A DNA stretch of 64,000 nucleotides from contig AP018172.1 of assembly GCA_002368175.1 (NCBI GenBank), positions 2,664,001 through 2,728,000 on the forward strand, read 5' to 3'. Each line of letters starts with the position of its first letter. The first letter of the stretch is position 1. The notes under the pieces were generated by a model, which was not told the origin of the DNA, made no database searches, and saw only the letters and a list, made by a program, of their open reading frames with translations. The stretch comes from Calothrix sp. NIES-2098 (GTDB lineage Bacteria; Cyanobacteriota; Cyanobacteriia; Cyanobacteriales; Nostocaceae). This document shows, piece after piece, positions 25,545 to 34,793 of this stretch. The position numbers were made by a program, and so were the translations under genes.

Positions 25545-27098
25545 GTGAATGTTGCTGAATTAGTTACTGTTTCAATTATTCTCCTGCTCGTAGCCACCGT
25601 TGTAGCTTTACTGTCGCGCTGGTTGCGAGTTTCTTATGTTGCAGGTTTAGTTTTAGCGGGTTTAGCAGTTACAGAACTTTTACCACAACGCATTGGTTTA
25701 AACGATTCCCTGATTTTAAATTTATTTCTGCCAATTTTAGTGTTTGAAGCAGCTATTAATACAGATATTAGCCGCCTCCGCAGCACTATTAAACCAATTG
25801 CTTTATTAGCTGGGCCTGGAATCTTAATCTCCTCTGGTGTTACCGCCGCACTTTTGAAATGGGGACTCGAATTAAATTGGACAGCAGCATTGCTAGCTGG
25901 AGTAATTTTGGCAATTACTGATACTGTTTCTGTGATTGCTGTATTTAAAGAAGTACGCGTCCCTTCTCGTCTTTCTACTATTGTTGAGGGAGAAAGCTTA
26001 TTTAACGATGGTGTGGCGCTAGTTTTATTTAGTCTAATTTTAAAAGTTCATGCAGCTGGTTCGCTCTCATTTCTTGAAGGACTACAAGAATTATTTATAG
26101 TCATTATTGGTGGAACTTTGGTAGGGCTGGCTGTAGGGTATTTGAGTACAGGCTTATTTGTCCGTGCTGATGAACCGCTTAGTAGCATTTTACTAACGGT
26201 GGCTGTGGCGTTAGGAGCTTTTAAACTCGGACAGTCGTTCAGCGTCTCTGGTGTAGTTGCTGTGGTGGTTGCTGGGTTAATTGTGGGAACGGTAGGCCTT
26301 TCAGGTAAAGTATCAGCTTCTACTCGTTTGACATTACTAAGCTTTTGGGAATCTATTGCTTTTGGGGTAAATAGTTTTATTTTTCTACTAATTGGTATAG
26401 AAGTTGACCTGAATACTTTATGGCAAACTTTACCTGCTGTACTGTTAGCGATCGCAGCTTATCAAATAGCACGTATACTGTCTGTCTATCCACTTTTAGC
26501 TATTGTGGGTTGGTTTGACCGCCCAATTCCTTGGCGCTGGCAAAACGTTCTGTTTTTTGGCAATATCAAGGGTTCTCTTTCGATGGCGTTGGCGTTGAGT
26601 ATTCCCAGCACGATCGCAGGACGAGAACAACTAATTGCTATAGTATTTGGAACGGTATTGCTGTCTGTAGTTGGACAAGGAGTGAGTTTACCGTGGTTGG
26701 TGAAGCGGTTGCAATTGTCTCAAGTGTCAGCAACTCGTCAGCAGGTTGAAGAATTGCAAGCACAATTAATCACCGCTAAAGCAGCACAGGATGAATTAGA
26801 TACTCTATTGAAAACAGGGGTGTTACCAAAAGCTGTATATGAAGAGATGCGTTCTAGCTATCAAGTGCAAGTAGCAGGTGCAGAAAAGGCATTAAGAGAA
26901 TTATATAATCGTCGTTCGGATGAGTTGGAAACCAAAAGTAGCGAACCTAGTAAGCTTGATGCTATTCGCCGTCGGTTGTTATTAGCAGAGAAAGCAGCAC
27001 TAAATGAGGCGATACGTCAGCGAATTCTCTCAGAAGAGATTGTCTATGAACGGTTGAGGAAAATTGATGAGCAATTGTTGAAGTTAGAAGATGATTAA
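25545..27098 (+). CDS. Na+/H+ antiporter, CPA1 (NhaP-like) family
   Basis: 517 residues with GTG start at 25545. The N-terminal 390 residues are strongly hydrophobic with about 12 spans. CPA1 motifs: FLPILVFEAAINTDISRLR, the ion-binding acid in AITDTVSVIAVFKEV, and IVEGESLFNDGVALVLFSL. The last 125 residues form a cytosolic, coiled-coil-like tail (RQQVEELQAQLITAKAAQDE). It exchanges sodium or other monovalent cations for protons in pH and salt adjustment. It converges with a lipoprotein gene only 13 bases away. Confidence 0.93.
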   Translation: MNVAELVTVSIILLLVATVVALLSRWLRVSYVAGLVLAGLAVTELLPQRIGLNDSLILNLFLPILVFEAAINTDISRLRSTIKPIALLAGPGILISSGVTAALLKWGLELNWTAALLAGVILAITDTVSVIAVFKEVRVPSRLSTIVEGESLFNDGVALVLFSLILKVHAAGSLSFLEGLQELFIVIIGGTLVGLAVGYLSTGLFVRADEPLSSILLTVAVALGAFKLGQSFSVSGVVAVVVAGLIVGTVGLSGKVSASTRLTLLSFWESIAFGVNSFIFLLIGIEVDLNTLWQTLPAVLLAIAAYQIARILSVYPLLAIVGWFDRPIPWRWQNVLFFGNIKGSLSMALALSIPSTIAGREQLIAIVFGTVLLSVVGQGVSLPWLVKRLQLSQVSATRQQVEELQAQLITAKAAQDELDTLLKTGVLPKAVYEEMRSSYQVQVAGAEKALRELYNRRSDELETKSSEPSKLDAIRRRLLLAEKAALNEAIRQRILSEEIVYERLRKIDEQLLKLEDD

Positions 27099-27111
27099 TT
27101 TAATTCGTAAT

Positions 27112-27675
27112 TCATTTTGAAGATGTACTTTGTGAAGGTTTTTGAGTTTTAATTACTTTGCCAGTGCTAACAAAAGAAACTCCTTGTTGAAATTCAGTTG
27201 CAATCATCACTGCTTCTACTATCGGCTCGGAAATTACTTTTTGGGATACCCATTCCACAATAAAATTTGCTCCTGAGCCACCACTAGTATCTGTTCTATT
27301 AATAAAAAAGTCTGTAGAAGCTAGGGCATTAAGTTTTATAGGGCGTTCTAAATACTCCTTAATTAATTTACCATCGGAATCATAGTAGCGTACAGCAGTA
27401 ACAATCATCGGATTGGTCAAATCTGTATTCCTGATACTCAGAGTAGCTGCTAAATCTAAAATCTTGCGCTCATCGTTATGATAAATATGAGAATAGATGG
27501 GTACATAAATGGTTTGCCCCATTGCTATTTGCAAGTTTTTATCCAGAGTCACTACTTGTTGAGATGATTGTGTCTGGGTAGTTTGGGATTGTGGCTTTTG
27601 GGAATTATTTAATGATGTGCAAGCAACCAAAAAAATTAAAGCAATGACTAAATAAAAACGTAAGTATAACTTCAT
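27112..27675 (-). CDS. DUF3124 lipoprotein
   Basis: 187 residues. The N-terminal signal ends in a lipobox (LIFLVAC, Cys 19), so it is probably membrane-anchored outside the cytoplasm. A Gln/Ser/Thr-rich linker follows, then the DUF3124 domain, with GQTIYVPIYSHIYHNDERK, LSIRNTDLTNPMIVTAVRYY and SGGSGANFIVEWVS. The function of DUF3124 is not known. The gene follows the TrkA-type gene by 5 bases on the same strand, so they are co-transcribed. Confidence 0.85.
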   Translation of the reverse strand: MKLYLRFYLVIALIFLVACTSLNNSQKPQSQTTQTQSSQQVVTLDKNLQIAMGQTIYVPIYSHIYHNDERKILDLAATLSIRNTDLTNPMIVTAVRYYDSDGKLIKEYLERPIKLNALASTDFFINRTDTSGGSGANFIVEWVSQKVISEPIVEAVMIATEFQQGVSFVSTGKVIKTQKPSQSTSSK

Positions 27676-27680
27676 TCAAT

Positions 27681-28358
27681 TTATTTACAGCCTTCAATAA
27701 AATCAATCATTTGATGCAAAGACCCTGGTTTAGTGACAACCAGTACAGTTGAGCCAGGTTCTAATACTGTACTCCCGTTAGGAATAGCTAAATCTTCATG
27801 GGGATGGGGTTGATAGCCAATAATTAAAGAACCAGTAGGAAAGCGTGAATCTTGAGCAATTTCGGCAATGCTACGATTAACAACATAGCAATTATTAGGG
27901 ATTGAAAGTTTTAAAACTTCAATTTGTCCTTGCTCAAAATGCATCATTGATTCTACTTGCGGATATTCGATCGCATTCACCATTGTGGAAACTGCTAGTT
28001 CAACTGTGCCGATAATATGATTGGCTCCAGCTAATCGAAAAGGTTCAGCGAAATCGGAATGGCGCATCCGAGTCACAATATGGGGAACGCCATAATGTTT
28101 GGCGAGAGTTACCATCGCCAAGTTCAAAGCATCACTTCGCAGCATAGCGGCTAAAGCATCGGCTTTCCGAATTCCGGCTTCTAATAATACTTCTGTACTA
28201 ACCGCGCTACCTTCAAAAGCCATCGCTCCCACTTGTTCGCGTGCGTACCGACAAGCATTAGGATCGATGTCAATCACGGCTACGGTATGTCCTAGTTCTA
28301 CCAATTTCTGTGCCAAGCTTAGTCCTACCAAACCAGATCCACCAATTAGCACGTACAT
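27681..28358 (-). CDS. TrkA/KtrA-type NAD-binding potassium channel regulator
   Basis: 225 residues, one RCK (TrkA-N plus TrkA-C) unit. The dinucleotide fold is at the N-terminus (MYVLIGGSGLVGLSLAQKLV, with VAVIDIDP); residues about 140-225 are the TrkA-C ligand-binding part. Such proteins gate Ktr/Trk potassium transporters. No ktrB partner is in the window. The downstream DUF3124 lipoprotein gene is 5 bases away and the antiporter gene lies beyond it, so ion homeostasis is a plausible theme. Confidence 0.9.
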   Translation of the reverse strand: MYVLIGGSGLVGLSLAQKLVELGHTVAVIDIDPNACRYAREQVGAMAFEGSAVSTEVLLEAGIRKADALAAMLRSDALNLAMVTLAKHYGVPHIVTRMRHSDFAEPFRLAGANHIIGTVELAVSTMVNAIEYPQVESMMHFEQGQIEVLKLSIPNNCYVVNRSIAEIAQDSRFPTGSLIIGYQPHPHEDLAIPNGSTVLEPGSTVLVVTKPGSLHQMIDFIEGCK

Positions 28359-28406
28359 ACGTTGTTTTTGGATAATGTTCGACTTTTACTTTACCAAACA
28401 CGGCTT

Positions 28407-29222
28407 TTATGAGACGCTTACTATTTTTTCCATACCCCAAAAAATTAGATTGGGTTCTACAGTCAAACGTTGTGCGATCGCAGGGTACAAAGCTTGGAGA
28501 TAGTTTAATAGTAAGGTGCGATCGCCTCCTTTAATTGCAATCTTGCCTTCCGGAAATAATTGCCACCAATTCTCTATAAAATCTTTGATTCCAGCAAGTA
28601 GGGTATAAATTACACCGCTTTGTATGGCTTCTGCTGTATTTAACGCAAAGCGTGGCGGTAGAGATGAAATCAATTGCGTCTCTATTAAAGGTAATTGTCC
28701 TGTTTGTTGACCAAGAGTAGCAAATTGCAAGCCTAATCCCGGTAGAATTGCGCCTCCAACTAGACACTGGTTAGCATCCGCAGCTGTAAAAGTCAGTGCT
28801 GTTCCCGCATCAATCACCAGCATCGGAAATCCCCAAGTTTTACCAGCACCCCATAACGCCAAGGCGCGGTCAATACCTAATGTGGGATACACATTCTTCA
28901 GCGGTATTTGATCTAAGGTGATTACCTGAAAATTGGGGTAACTTTGCCAAAGTGCTGTTTGGTTGGGAACTACAGAGGCGATGGCGATAGGGAGGAGGAC
29001 AGGGGGCAGGGGGCAGGGGGATGTAAGGAAAACTTCTGGGGATAAATCATCTATTGTTTGAGATTGCGCTAGTTGCTGGATGACTGACTCTGGTAAATAG
29101 TCAGTGTCCCAGGTACAGTCAAGCTTTTCGCCTTTGAATAATGCCCAATGTAGCCGGGAATTGCCAATTTCCAAGGCTAGCCAAATATTGTCTTTGTGTA
29201 CTTTGTGCCTTTGTAGTTCCAC
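28407..29222 (-). CDS. coaX: Type III pantothenate kinase
   Basis: 271 residues with GTG start at 29222. Type III (CoaX) kinase of coenzyme A synthesis, ASKHA fold: LALEIGNSRLHWALFKGEKL at the start, TLGIDRALALWGA, the central VIDAGTALTFTAAD and VGGAILPGLGLQFATLGQQT. A short insert (SPCPLPPVLLPI) is encoded by a GGGGCAG-type low-complexity repeat and probably sits in a surface loop. The first ten codons (MELQRHKVHK) are likewise coded by a simple repeat. The TrkA-type gene follows 48 bases downstream; flv3 is divergent. Confidence 0.9.
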   Translation of the reverse strand: MELQRHKVHKDNIWLALEIGNSRLHWALFKGEKLDCTWDTDYLPESVIQQLAQSQTIDDLSPEVFLTSPCPLPPVLLPIAIASVVPNQTALWQSYPNFQVITLDQIPLKNVYPTLGIDRALALWGAGKTWGFPMLVIDAGTALTFTAADANQCLVGGAILPGLGLQFATLGQQTGQLPLIETQLISSLPPRFALNTAEAIQSGVIYTLLAGIKDFIENWWQLFPEGKIAIKGGDRTLLLNYLQALYPAIAQRLTVEPNLIFWGMEKIVSVS

Positions 29223-29332
29223 TCTTTTAACTTTTTTAAGTTATCTATAGCTTTTTTAATAAAAATTTACAATCGATACGTGTAACAATAAAGTCAGAGG
29301 AAAATATACTCATTGTGTTAAGGAAGGGAGTT

Positions 29333-31057
29333 ATGGTAGCGCTCACCGAAAGAACTGAAAAAAGGCTCACCATACAAACTGTGGAAATTGCTCCAGATAC
29401 TACAGCAATTCGCTCTTTGGATTGGGATCGCGATCGCTTCGATATTGAATTTGGTCTGCAAAACGGTACGACCTATAACTCATTTCTGATTCGCGGTGAG
29501 CAGACTGCTTTAGTTGATACTTCCCACGAAAAGTTTCGCCAGCTGTATTTTGACACGCTCACGGGGCTAATTAATCCAACAGAGATTGATTATTTAATTG
29601 TTAGCCATACCGAGCCAGACCACAGTGGCTTAATTAAAGATTTGCTGCAAATGGCTCCAGAAATTACTATTGTCGCCTCGAAAGTGGCGATTCAGTTTTT
29701 AGAGGATTTGGTACATCAGCCGTTTAAGCGCCGGATTGTGAAAAATGGCGATCGCTTAGATATTGGTAACGGTCATGAATTTGAATTCGTCATCGCCCCA
29801 AATCTTCATTGGCCTGATACTATCTTCAGTTTCGACCACAAAACCCAAATTCTCTACACCTGCGACGCTTTCGGAATGCATTATTGTACCGAGAGTACTT
29901 TTGATGACGATTTAAAAGCTATTGAACCAGATTTTAAATATTACTACGAATGCTTGATGGGGCCGAATGCGCGGTCAGTGCTGTCAGCCCTTAAGCGTAT
30001 GGGAGAACTCCCAGATATCAAAATGATTGCTACCGGTCACGGGCCGCTACTATCTCACAACGTCGAAGAACTGACTGGACGTTACCGTCGTTGGAGTCAA
30101 ACGCAAGCCAAGCCAGAAACAGTAATTGGAATATTTTATGTTTCTGAATACGGCTATAGCGATCGCCTCGCCCAAGCAATTGCCAATGGGATCGCTAAAA
30201 CTGGGGTGGCTGTAGAATGGGTAGACTTGAATTCCGGCGTTGATTTACAAGAACTGCGGGAATTGGTCGGTCGTTGTGCTGGACTAGTTGTAGGTGTACC
30301 GCCAGTTTCTAGTTCTGCTAGTACCCAAGCCGCCCTGAGTACTGTTTTAGGATCTGCTAAAGAAAAACAAGCCATCGGCATATTTGAAACTGGCGGCGGC
30401 GATGACGAACCGATAGATCCTTTATCAAGTAAATTCCGTAACTTAGGACTGACAACAGTTTTCCCAGCTATTCGGATTAAACAAACTCCCAGCGAAAACA
30501 CTTACAAACAGTGTGAAGAAGCAGGCACAGACTTAGCTCAGTGGGTAACACGCGATCGCAGTATCAAAGCGATGAAATCTCTGGGTGCTGACTTAGACAA
30601 AGCCCTCGGTAGACTTAGCGGCGGGTTATATATCATCACCGCCAAAAAAGGCGATGTCTCCAGTGCGATGTTAGCCTCTTGGGTAGCGCAAGCCAGCTTC
30701 AAACCCTTAGGATTTTCCATTGCAGTAGCCAAAGATCGGGCGATTGAATCACTCATGCAAGTTGGCGATCGCTTTGTCCTCAACGTGTTGGAAGAAGGTA
30801 ATTACCAAACACTGATGAAGCACTTTTTGAAGCGATTCGCCCCAGGTGCAGATCGCTTTGAAGGTGTGAAAACTCAGCCAGCCGAAAACGGCGCACCCAT
30901 CCTCACCGATGCATTATCATACATTGAGTGTGAAGTAAAGAGCCGGATGGATTGTGGCGATCACTGGGCAGTATACAGCACCGTCTACGCCGGACGAGTT
31001 TCTAAACCAGAAGCCTTGACTGCTGTGCATCACCGTAAAGTTGGCAACCATTACTAA
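29333..31057 (+). CDS. flv3: Flavodiiron protein, Flv3-type (diflavin), intact di-iron site
   Basis: 574 residues from the ATG at 29333, which has AAGGAAGGGAG just upstream; an earlier GTG at 29315 is less likely. Domains: metallo-beta-lactamase-like (about 30-250) with the full HxExDH ligands in SHTEPDHSG, a flavodoxin domain (about 265-405, starting IGIFYVSEYGYSD), and a C-terminal flavin reductase domain (about 425-574) typical of cyanobacterial FDPs. It reduces O2 to water with photosynthetic electrons. flv1 follows 98 bases downstream. The adjacency resembles the heterocyst pair flv3B-flv1B of Anabaena 7120. Confidence 0.93.
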   Translation: MVALTERTEKRLTIQTVEIAPDTTAIRSLDWDRDRFDIEFGLQNGTTYNSFLIRGEQTALVDTSHEKFRQLYFDTLTGLINPTEIDYLIVSHTEPDHSGLIKDLLQMAPEITIVASKVAIQFLEDLVHQPFKRRIVKNGDRLDIGNGHEFEFVIAPNLHWPDTIFSFDHKTQILYTCDAFGMHYCTESTFDDDLKAIEPDFKYYYECLMGPNARSVLSALKRMGELPDIKMIATGHGPLLSHNVEELTGRYRRWSQTQAKPETVIGIFYVSEYGYSDRLAQAIANGIAKTGVAVEWVDLNSGVDLQELRELVGRCAGLVVGVPPVSSSASTQAALSTVLGSAKEKQAIGIFETGGGDDEPIDPLSSKFRNLGLTTVFPAIRIKQTPSENTYKQCEEAGTDLAQWVTRDRSIKAMKSLGADLDKALGRLSGGLYIITAKKGDVSSAMLASWVAQASFKPLGFSIAVAKDRAIESLMQVGDRFVLNVLEEGNYQTLMKHFLKRFAPGADRFEGVKTQPAENGAPILTDALSYIECEVKSRMDCGDHWAVYSTVYAGRVSKPEALTAVHHRKVGNHY

Positions 31058-31154
31058 AAGACAAGGGAGACAAGGAGGATAGGGAGGACAAGAGGGAAAT
31101 AACAATGCCCTATTCCCAATTCTCCATGCCCCATTCCCCATTCCTCAAACCACT

Positions 31155-32867
31155 ATGTCTACAACCAAACCCCGCGACGTTCAAGTTTTACCAATAGCTA
31201 CAGATACAACAGTACTGCGATCGCGCAGTTGGTCGAGGTTAAGGTTTGAAATTGAGTATGCTTTAGCCAAGGGTACAACTGCTAATTCTTATGTGATTCA
31301 AGGCGATAAAATCGCTCTCATTGACCCTCCGGGGGAAACTTTTACGCAAATCTATTTAGATGCTTTGCAAAAAAGATTTGATGTCACAGCGATCGCTTAT
31401 GTAATTTTGGGTCATGTCAATCCCAACCGCGCCGCTACTTTAAAAGCTTTGCTGGAACTTGCACCGCAGATAACCTTTGTGTGTTCTAATCCTGGGGCGA
31501 TCGGTTTACGTGGGGCGTTAGAAAACCCAGATTTACCAATTATGATAATGCGGGGGGACGAAACCCTAAATTTAGGTAAGGGTCACGATCTACAATTCAT
31601 TCCCACCCCCAACCCCCGCTATGCAGACCTACTCTGCACTTACGATCCGCAAACCGAGATTCTCTACTCCGATAAGTTCTTTGGCGCGCATATTTGTGGC
31701 GATCAGGTGTTTGATGAAGGTTGGGAATCGATTAACGAAGATCGCCGCTATTATTTTGATTGCTTGATGGCTCCCCATGCACGTCAAGTGGAAACAGCCT
31801 TAGATAAACTTGCCGATTTTCCGGCGAGAATTTACGCCACTGGCCACGGGCCTTTAGTGCGCTATGCGTTAATTGAACTTACCAAAGCTTATCGGGAATG
31901 GAGTCAACAGCAGACATCCGCAGACTTGACAGTAGCTTTGATTTATGCATCAGCGTATGGAAATACAGCAACCTTAGCCCAAGCGATCGCCCGTGGCATC
32001 ACAAAAGCTGGTGTGGCTGTAGAATCAATTAACTGCGAATTTACCGACCCTGAAGACATTCGCGCTGCTGTCGAAAAATCTGCGGGCTTTGTCATCGGTT
32101 CGCCTACCCTTGGCGGTCATGCGCCCACACCCGTACAAACAGCTTTAGGTATTGTTCTCGCCACCGCTACTAATAATAAACTTGCCGGCGTATTCGGTTC
32201 CTTCGGCTGGAGTGGTGAAGCCGTTGATTTAATTGAAGGTAAACTCAAAGACGCAGGTTATCGCTTTGGTTTTGATACCATCCGCGTCAAATTCAAACCC
32301 AACGATGTCACCTTGCAACTGTGTGAAGAAGCCGGAACCGACTTTGCACAAGCATTGAAGAAAGCGAAAAAAGTGCGATCGCAAAGTGTTCCCGCCACTA
32401 CTGTAGAACAAGCCGTTGGGCGAATTGTTGGTTCGTTGTGCGTTCTCACAGCCAAGCAAGACGATATATCGAGTGGGATGTTAGCTTCTTGGGTTGCTCA
32501 AGCTAGCTTTAGCCCTCCTGGTTTAACCATAGCCGTGGCCAAAGACCGTGCTGTAGAAACTTTGACGCACACAGGAAATCAATTTGTCTTGAATATCCTT
32601 AAAGAAGGAAATCATCTAGGCTTGATGAAGCATTTCCTCAAACCTTTTGGCCCCGGACAAGACAGATTTGCTGATGTCGCCACTCAAGAAGCCGAAAACG
32701 GTTCTCCCATCCTCAATGATGCTTTGGCATATTTGGAGTGTTCCGTAAAAAATCGCATGGAATCTGGCGATCACTGGCTGGTTTATGCGACTGTCGAGAA
32801 TGGTAAAGTGTTAAATCAAGATGGTGTTACAGCCGTCCATCATCGCAAGTCTGGTACTCATTACTAA
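31155..32867 (+). CDS. flv1: Flavodiiron protein, Flv1-type, degenerate di-iron site
   Basis: 570 residues with the same three domains as the upstream gene. In the first domain the metal ligands are replaced: where flv3 has HTEPDH, this has GHVNPNRAA, the Flv1/Flv2-type substitution. The flavodoxin (LIYASAYGNTATLAQAI) and reductase (GMLASWVAQASFSPPGLTIA) parts are intact. Flv1 works as a heteromer with Flv3 in O2 photoreduction. The 98-base gap is mostly low-complexity GACAAGG sequence. A strong terminator follows 15 bases after the stop. Confidence 0.93.
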   Translation: MSTTKPRDVQVLPIATDTTVLRSRSWSRLRFEIEYALAKGTTANSYVIQGDKIALIDPPGETFTQIYLDALQKRFDVTAIAYVILGHVNPNRAATLKALLELAPQITFVCSNPGAIGLRGALENPDLPIMIMRGDETLNLGKGHDLQFIPTPNPRYADLLCTYDPQTEILYSDKFFGAHICGDQVFDEGWESINEDRRYYFDCLMAPHARQVETALDKLADFPARIYATGHGPLVRYALIELTKAYREWSQQQTSADLTVALIYASAYGNTATLAQAIARGITKAGVAVESINCEFTDPEDIRAAVEKSAGFVIGSPTLGGHAPTPVQTALGIVLATATNNKLAGVFGSFGWSGEAVDLIEGKLKDAGYRFGFDTIRVKFKPNDVTLQLCEEAGTDFAQALKKAKKVRSQSVPATTVEQAVGRIVGSLCVLTAKQDDISSGMLASWVAQASFSPPGLTIAVAKDRAVETLTHTGNQFVLNILKEGNHLGLMKHFLKPFGPGQDRFADVATQEAENGSPILNDALAYLECSVKNRMESGDHWLVYATVENGKVLNQDGVTAVHHRKSGTHY

Positions 32868-32881
32868 AAGAAGGATATTAA

Positions 32882-32911
32882 AAAAGCTCAAGCATCGGTG
32901 CTTGAGCTTTT
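32882..32911 (+). terminator. Intrinsic terminator after flv1
   Basis: AAAAGCTCAAGCA and TGCTTGAGCTTTT form a perfect 13-bp stem around TCGG, ending in a T-run. It lies 14 bases after the flv1 stop and ends the flv3-flv1 unit. Confidence 0.92.
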
Positions 32912-32987
32912 GCTAATTTTAATTAGTTGATGGGTCTGATGAAATTATCAACAGCCCCTAACCTTATTTTTTTATAAAACCTCTAAC

Positions 32988-33293
32988 TTAGTAGCGATTG
33001 CGGTTTCCACCGCCGTAGCCACCACGGTTTCCACCAAAGGAACCTCTATCTTCCTTAGGCTTGGCTTTATTTACTTTCAGGTCGCGTCCCATCCACTCAG
33101 CACCATCAAGAGCCTCAATGGCAGCTGTTTCTTCTGTGTCTGTACCCATTTCCACAAAAGCAAAGCCGCGTACACGGCCTGTTTCGCGGTCGGTGGGTAT
33201 TTGAACGCGCTTGACAGAACCATATTCTGCAAAAACAGCAGTCAATGCTTCTTCTGTAACTTGGTAAGAAAGATTACCTACATAAACTGACAT
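32988..33293 (-). CDS. RRM RNA-binding protein, glycine-rich (Rbp type)
   Basis: 101 residues with one RRM: RNP2 is VYVGNL at residues 3-8 and RNP1 is RGFAFVEM at about 43-50. A short Gly/Arg/Asn-rich tail (SFGGNRGGYGGGNRNRY) follows. This is the single-RRM Rbp class of cyanobacteria, often cold-induced and involved in mRNA handling or localisation. The ATG has GGAG eight bases upstream. It converges with flv1, and about 450 gene-free bases lie upstream, suggesting a long leader. Confidence 0.95.
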   Translation of the reverse strand: MSVYVGNLSYQVTEEALTAVFAEYGSVKRVQIPTDRETGRVRGFAFVEMGTDTEETAAIEALDGAEWMGRDLKVNKAKPKEDRGSFGGNRGGYGGGNRNRY

Positions 33294-33750
33294 AAAACTT
33301 CTCCAAAACCATCAGAGCGTAGAGATTTAGATTTCGGAGAGAGTCTGCAAATACCAAAAGGAAAAAGCCCATCAATACTAACAAAAAACACTATCACCGA
33401 ATTAATTCTCATCCTTCATAATCATACCGCAACTTATTATGGAAGAGGAGAATTTAAAAAACTTTTAATTATGGCACCACAAAGAAACTGAAATTGCTAT
33501 AATTATAGATTATCAAAAAGTAATAATAAACAGTCAAACAATTTTTGATTTTAGATTTTGGATTGAGGTCTTAGCTCAATCTTTGGTAGCTCAAGAATTT
33601 CTGATTTTCGATAGATTCCATAGAGAAATCGCCTTGCTCTGTACTACCAAGGAATTATTGGTCATGTTTTTGAGATTGCTAGGCTTGGCGATTTTGAACT
33701 TTGAATTTGCTTGTTTGCGGACTCCCTTTGCTGGCAAATCTACGCCTTAC
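33294..33750. other. Gene-free stretch between the rbp and lyase genes
   Basis: About 457 bases. The 3' part next to the rbp gene would be its leader and promoter. The rest contains ATTTTAGATTTTGG-type simple sequence. No ORF or RNA fold was supported. Confidence 0.55.
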
Positions 33751-34305
33751 CTACTTTAAATAGTCATTCTCTAATCTTGTCTCTAAATACTGACCAATCA
33801 TTAACTGTTCGCTAGCACGCGACATAATAGTCTGGCGAGTACGGTATTTGTTACCAATCAGCTTTAATTCTTCCTCAAAGACTGAGCCATTGTATTCTGT
33901 TCGCAAACACAAGGTTTTGGGATTGGGAAAATAATATTCGGCGGTGACAGGTTTGGATGTGGCAAAACCGCGATCGCGATACAAAATGTTTCCTAAAGCA
34001 CCAAATAGTGTGGAACCTTGAGATTCTTGTTTTCCGGTCATGGAATTTGTCGTTTCCCAGATGACTTCAGTACCGCATACCAAACTGACTGAATCTGGTA
34101 ATTCGTGCAATTGAGCTAGTTTTTGCAATTCTTCGCATCCCTGTTCTAAAAATCGGATGGCGATCGCACTCACCATTTCTTTAGTATTTCCGGTTGGTAG
34201 GGTGTAATAGCGCCGTTCCGATCGCCACTTACCAACGGATTCTTGAAAAAATTCTCCAATCTGCCATTCTTCAGCAGCTTTTACAATTTTTAAGGGTGAT
34301 GTCAC
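33751..34305 (-). CDS. Phycobiliprotein lyase, CpcS/CpeS family
   Basis: 184 residues from GTG 34305, which has AGAGGA upstream; a TTG at 34329 would add eight residues. Family features: GEFFQESVGKWRSERRYYTL near the N-terminus, FGALGNILYRDRGFATSKPV, and a C-terminal GNKYRTRQTIMSRASEQLMI. CpcS/CpeS lyases attach phycocyanobilin or phycoerythrobilin to cysteines of phycobiliproteins. The YYTL after KWRSERR suggests a CpcU-like member, which needs a CpcS partner, but I cannot fix the subclass. No phycobiliprotein gene is adjacent. Confidence 0.85.
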   Translation of the reverse strand: MTSPLKIVKAAEEWQIGEFFQESVGKWRSERRYYTLPTGNTKEMVSAIAIRFLEQGCEELQKLAQLHELPDSVSLVCGTEVIWETTNSMTGKQESQGSTLFGALGNILYRDRGFATSKPVTAEYYFPNPKTLCLRTEYNGSVFEEELKLIGNKYRTRQTIMSRASEQLMIGQYLETRLENDYLK

Positions 34306-34793
34306 TGTTGCTTCCTCTCGCAAAATCAATATACAGTTTGGCGTTGAGACTCATTACATTAGGTGTGTCTCAAATACCAAATTTATTTACTATTCTTAAT
34401 CTAAACTAGATAAGAGAATAATTACTGATAGTTTGGCTACAATGCTAGGCTTTTAAAGGGCAAGTTAATTCCGTCTGAAGAGAGAAGCTAAAACAAAGAA
34501 AAGTATTTTTGTAGTTTTGAGCGGTCTTATATCTTGCGGCAGAGTTTAGAAAAACTAAAAATACGTATACTAATCTTTACAATTCTCAATACAAAGTTCT
34601 TTGCACTTGCTTTCGCACTAGTTTGAAAAAACATGACTTTTTATACTCGAGTATTTCTGAGAGAAAACATACACTTGTTAAACAAACGTGTCAGAAACAC
34701 TCATTAGGAAACGGTTATTTGCTCCCAAAGCCGCCCTAAGAGTAGCAAAATCAATGTTTTTGGACGGAAATTTAGCCGCACAAACTGTTGAAT
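34306..34793. other. Gene-free stretch upstream of the RND efflux pair
   Basis: About 488 bases between divergent genes, AT-rich, with no supported ORF or RNA gene. It holds the promoters of the lyase gene and of the RND operon; no operator motif was identified. Confidence 0.55.

Noticed and set aside
29223..29332. NtcA site upstream of flv3
   Set aside because: GTAACAATAAAGTC has the GTA half but GTC instead of TAC.
29333..32867. flv4-flv2 identity for the flavodiiron pair
   Set aside because: The small membrane-protein gene that lies between flv4 and flv2 is absent, and the order and spacing fit flv3-flv1.
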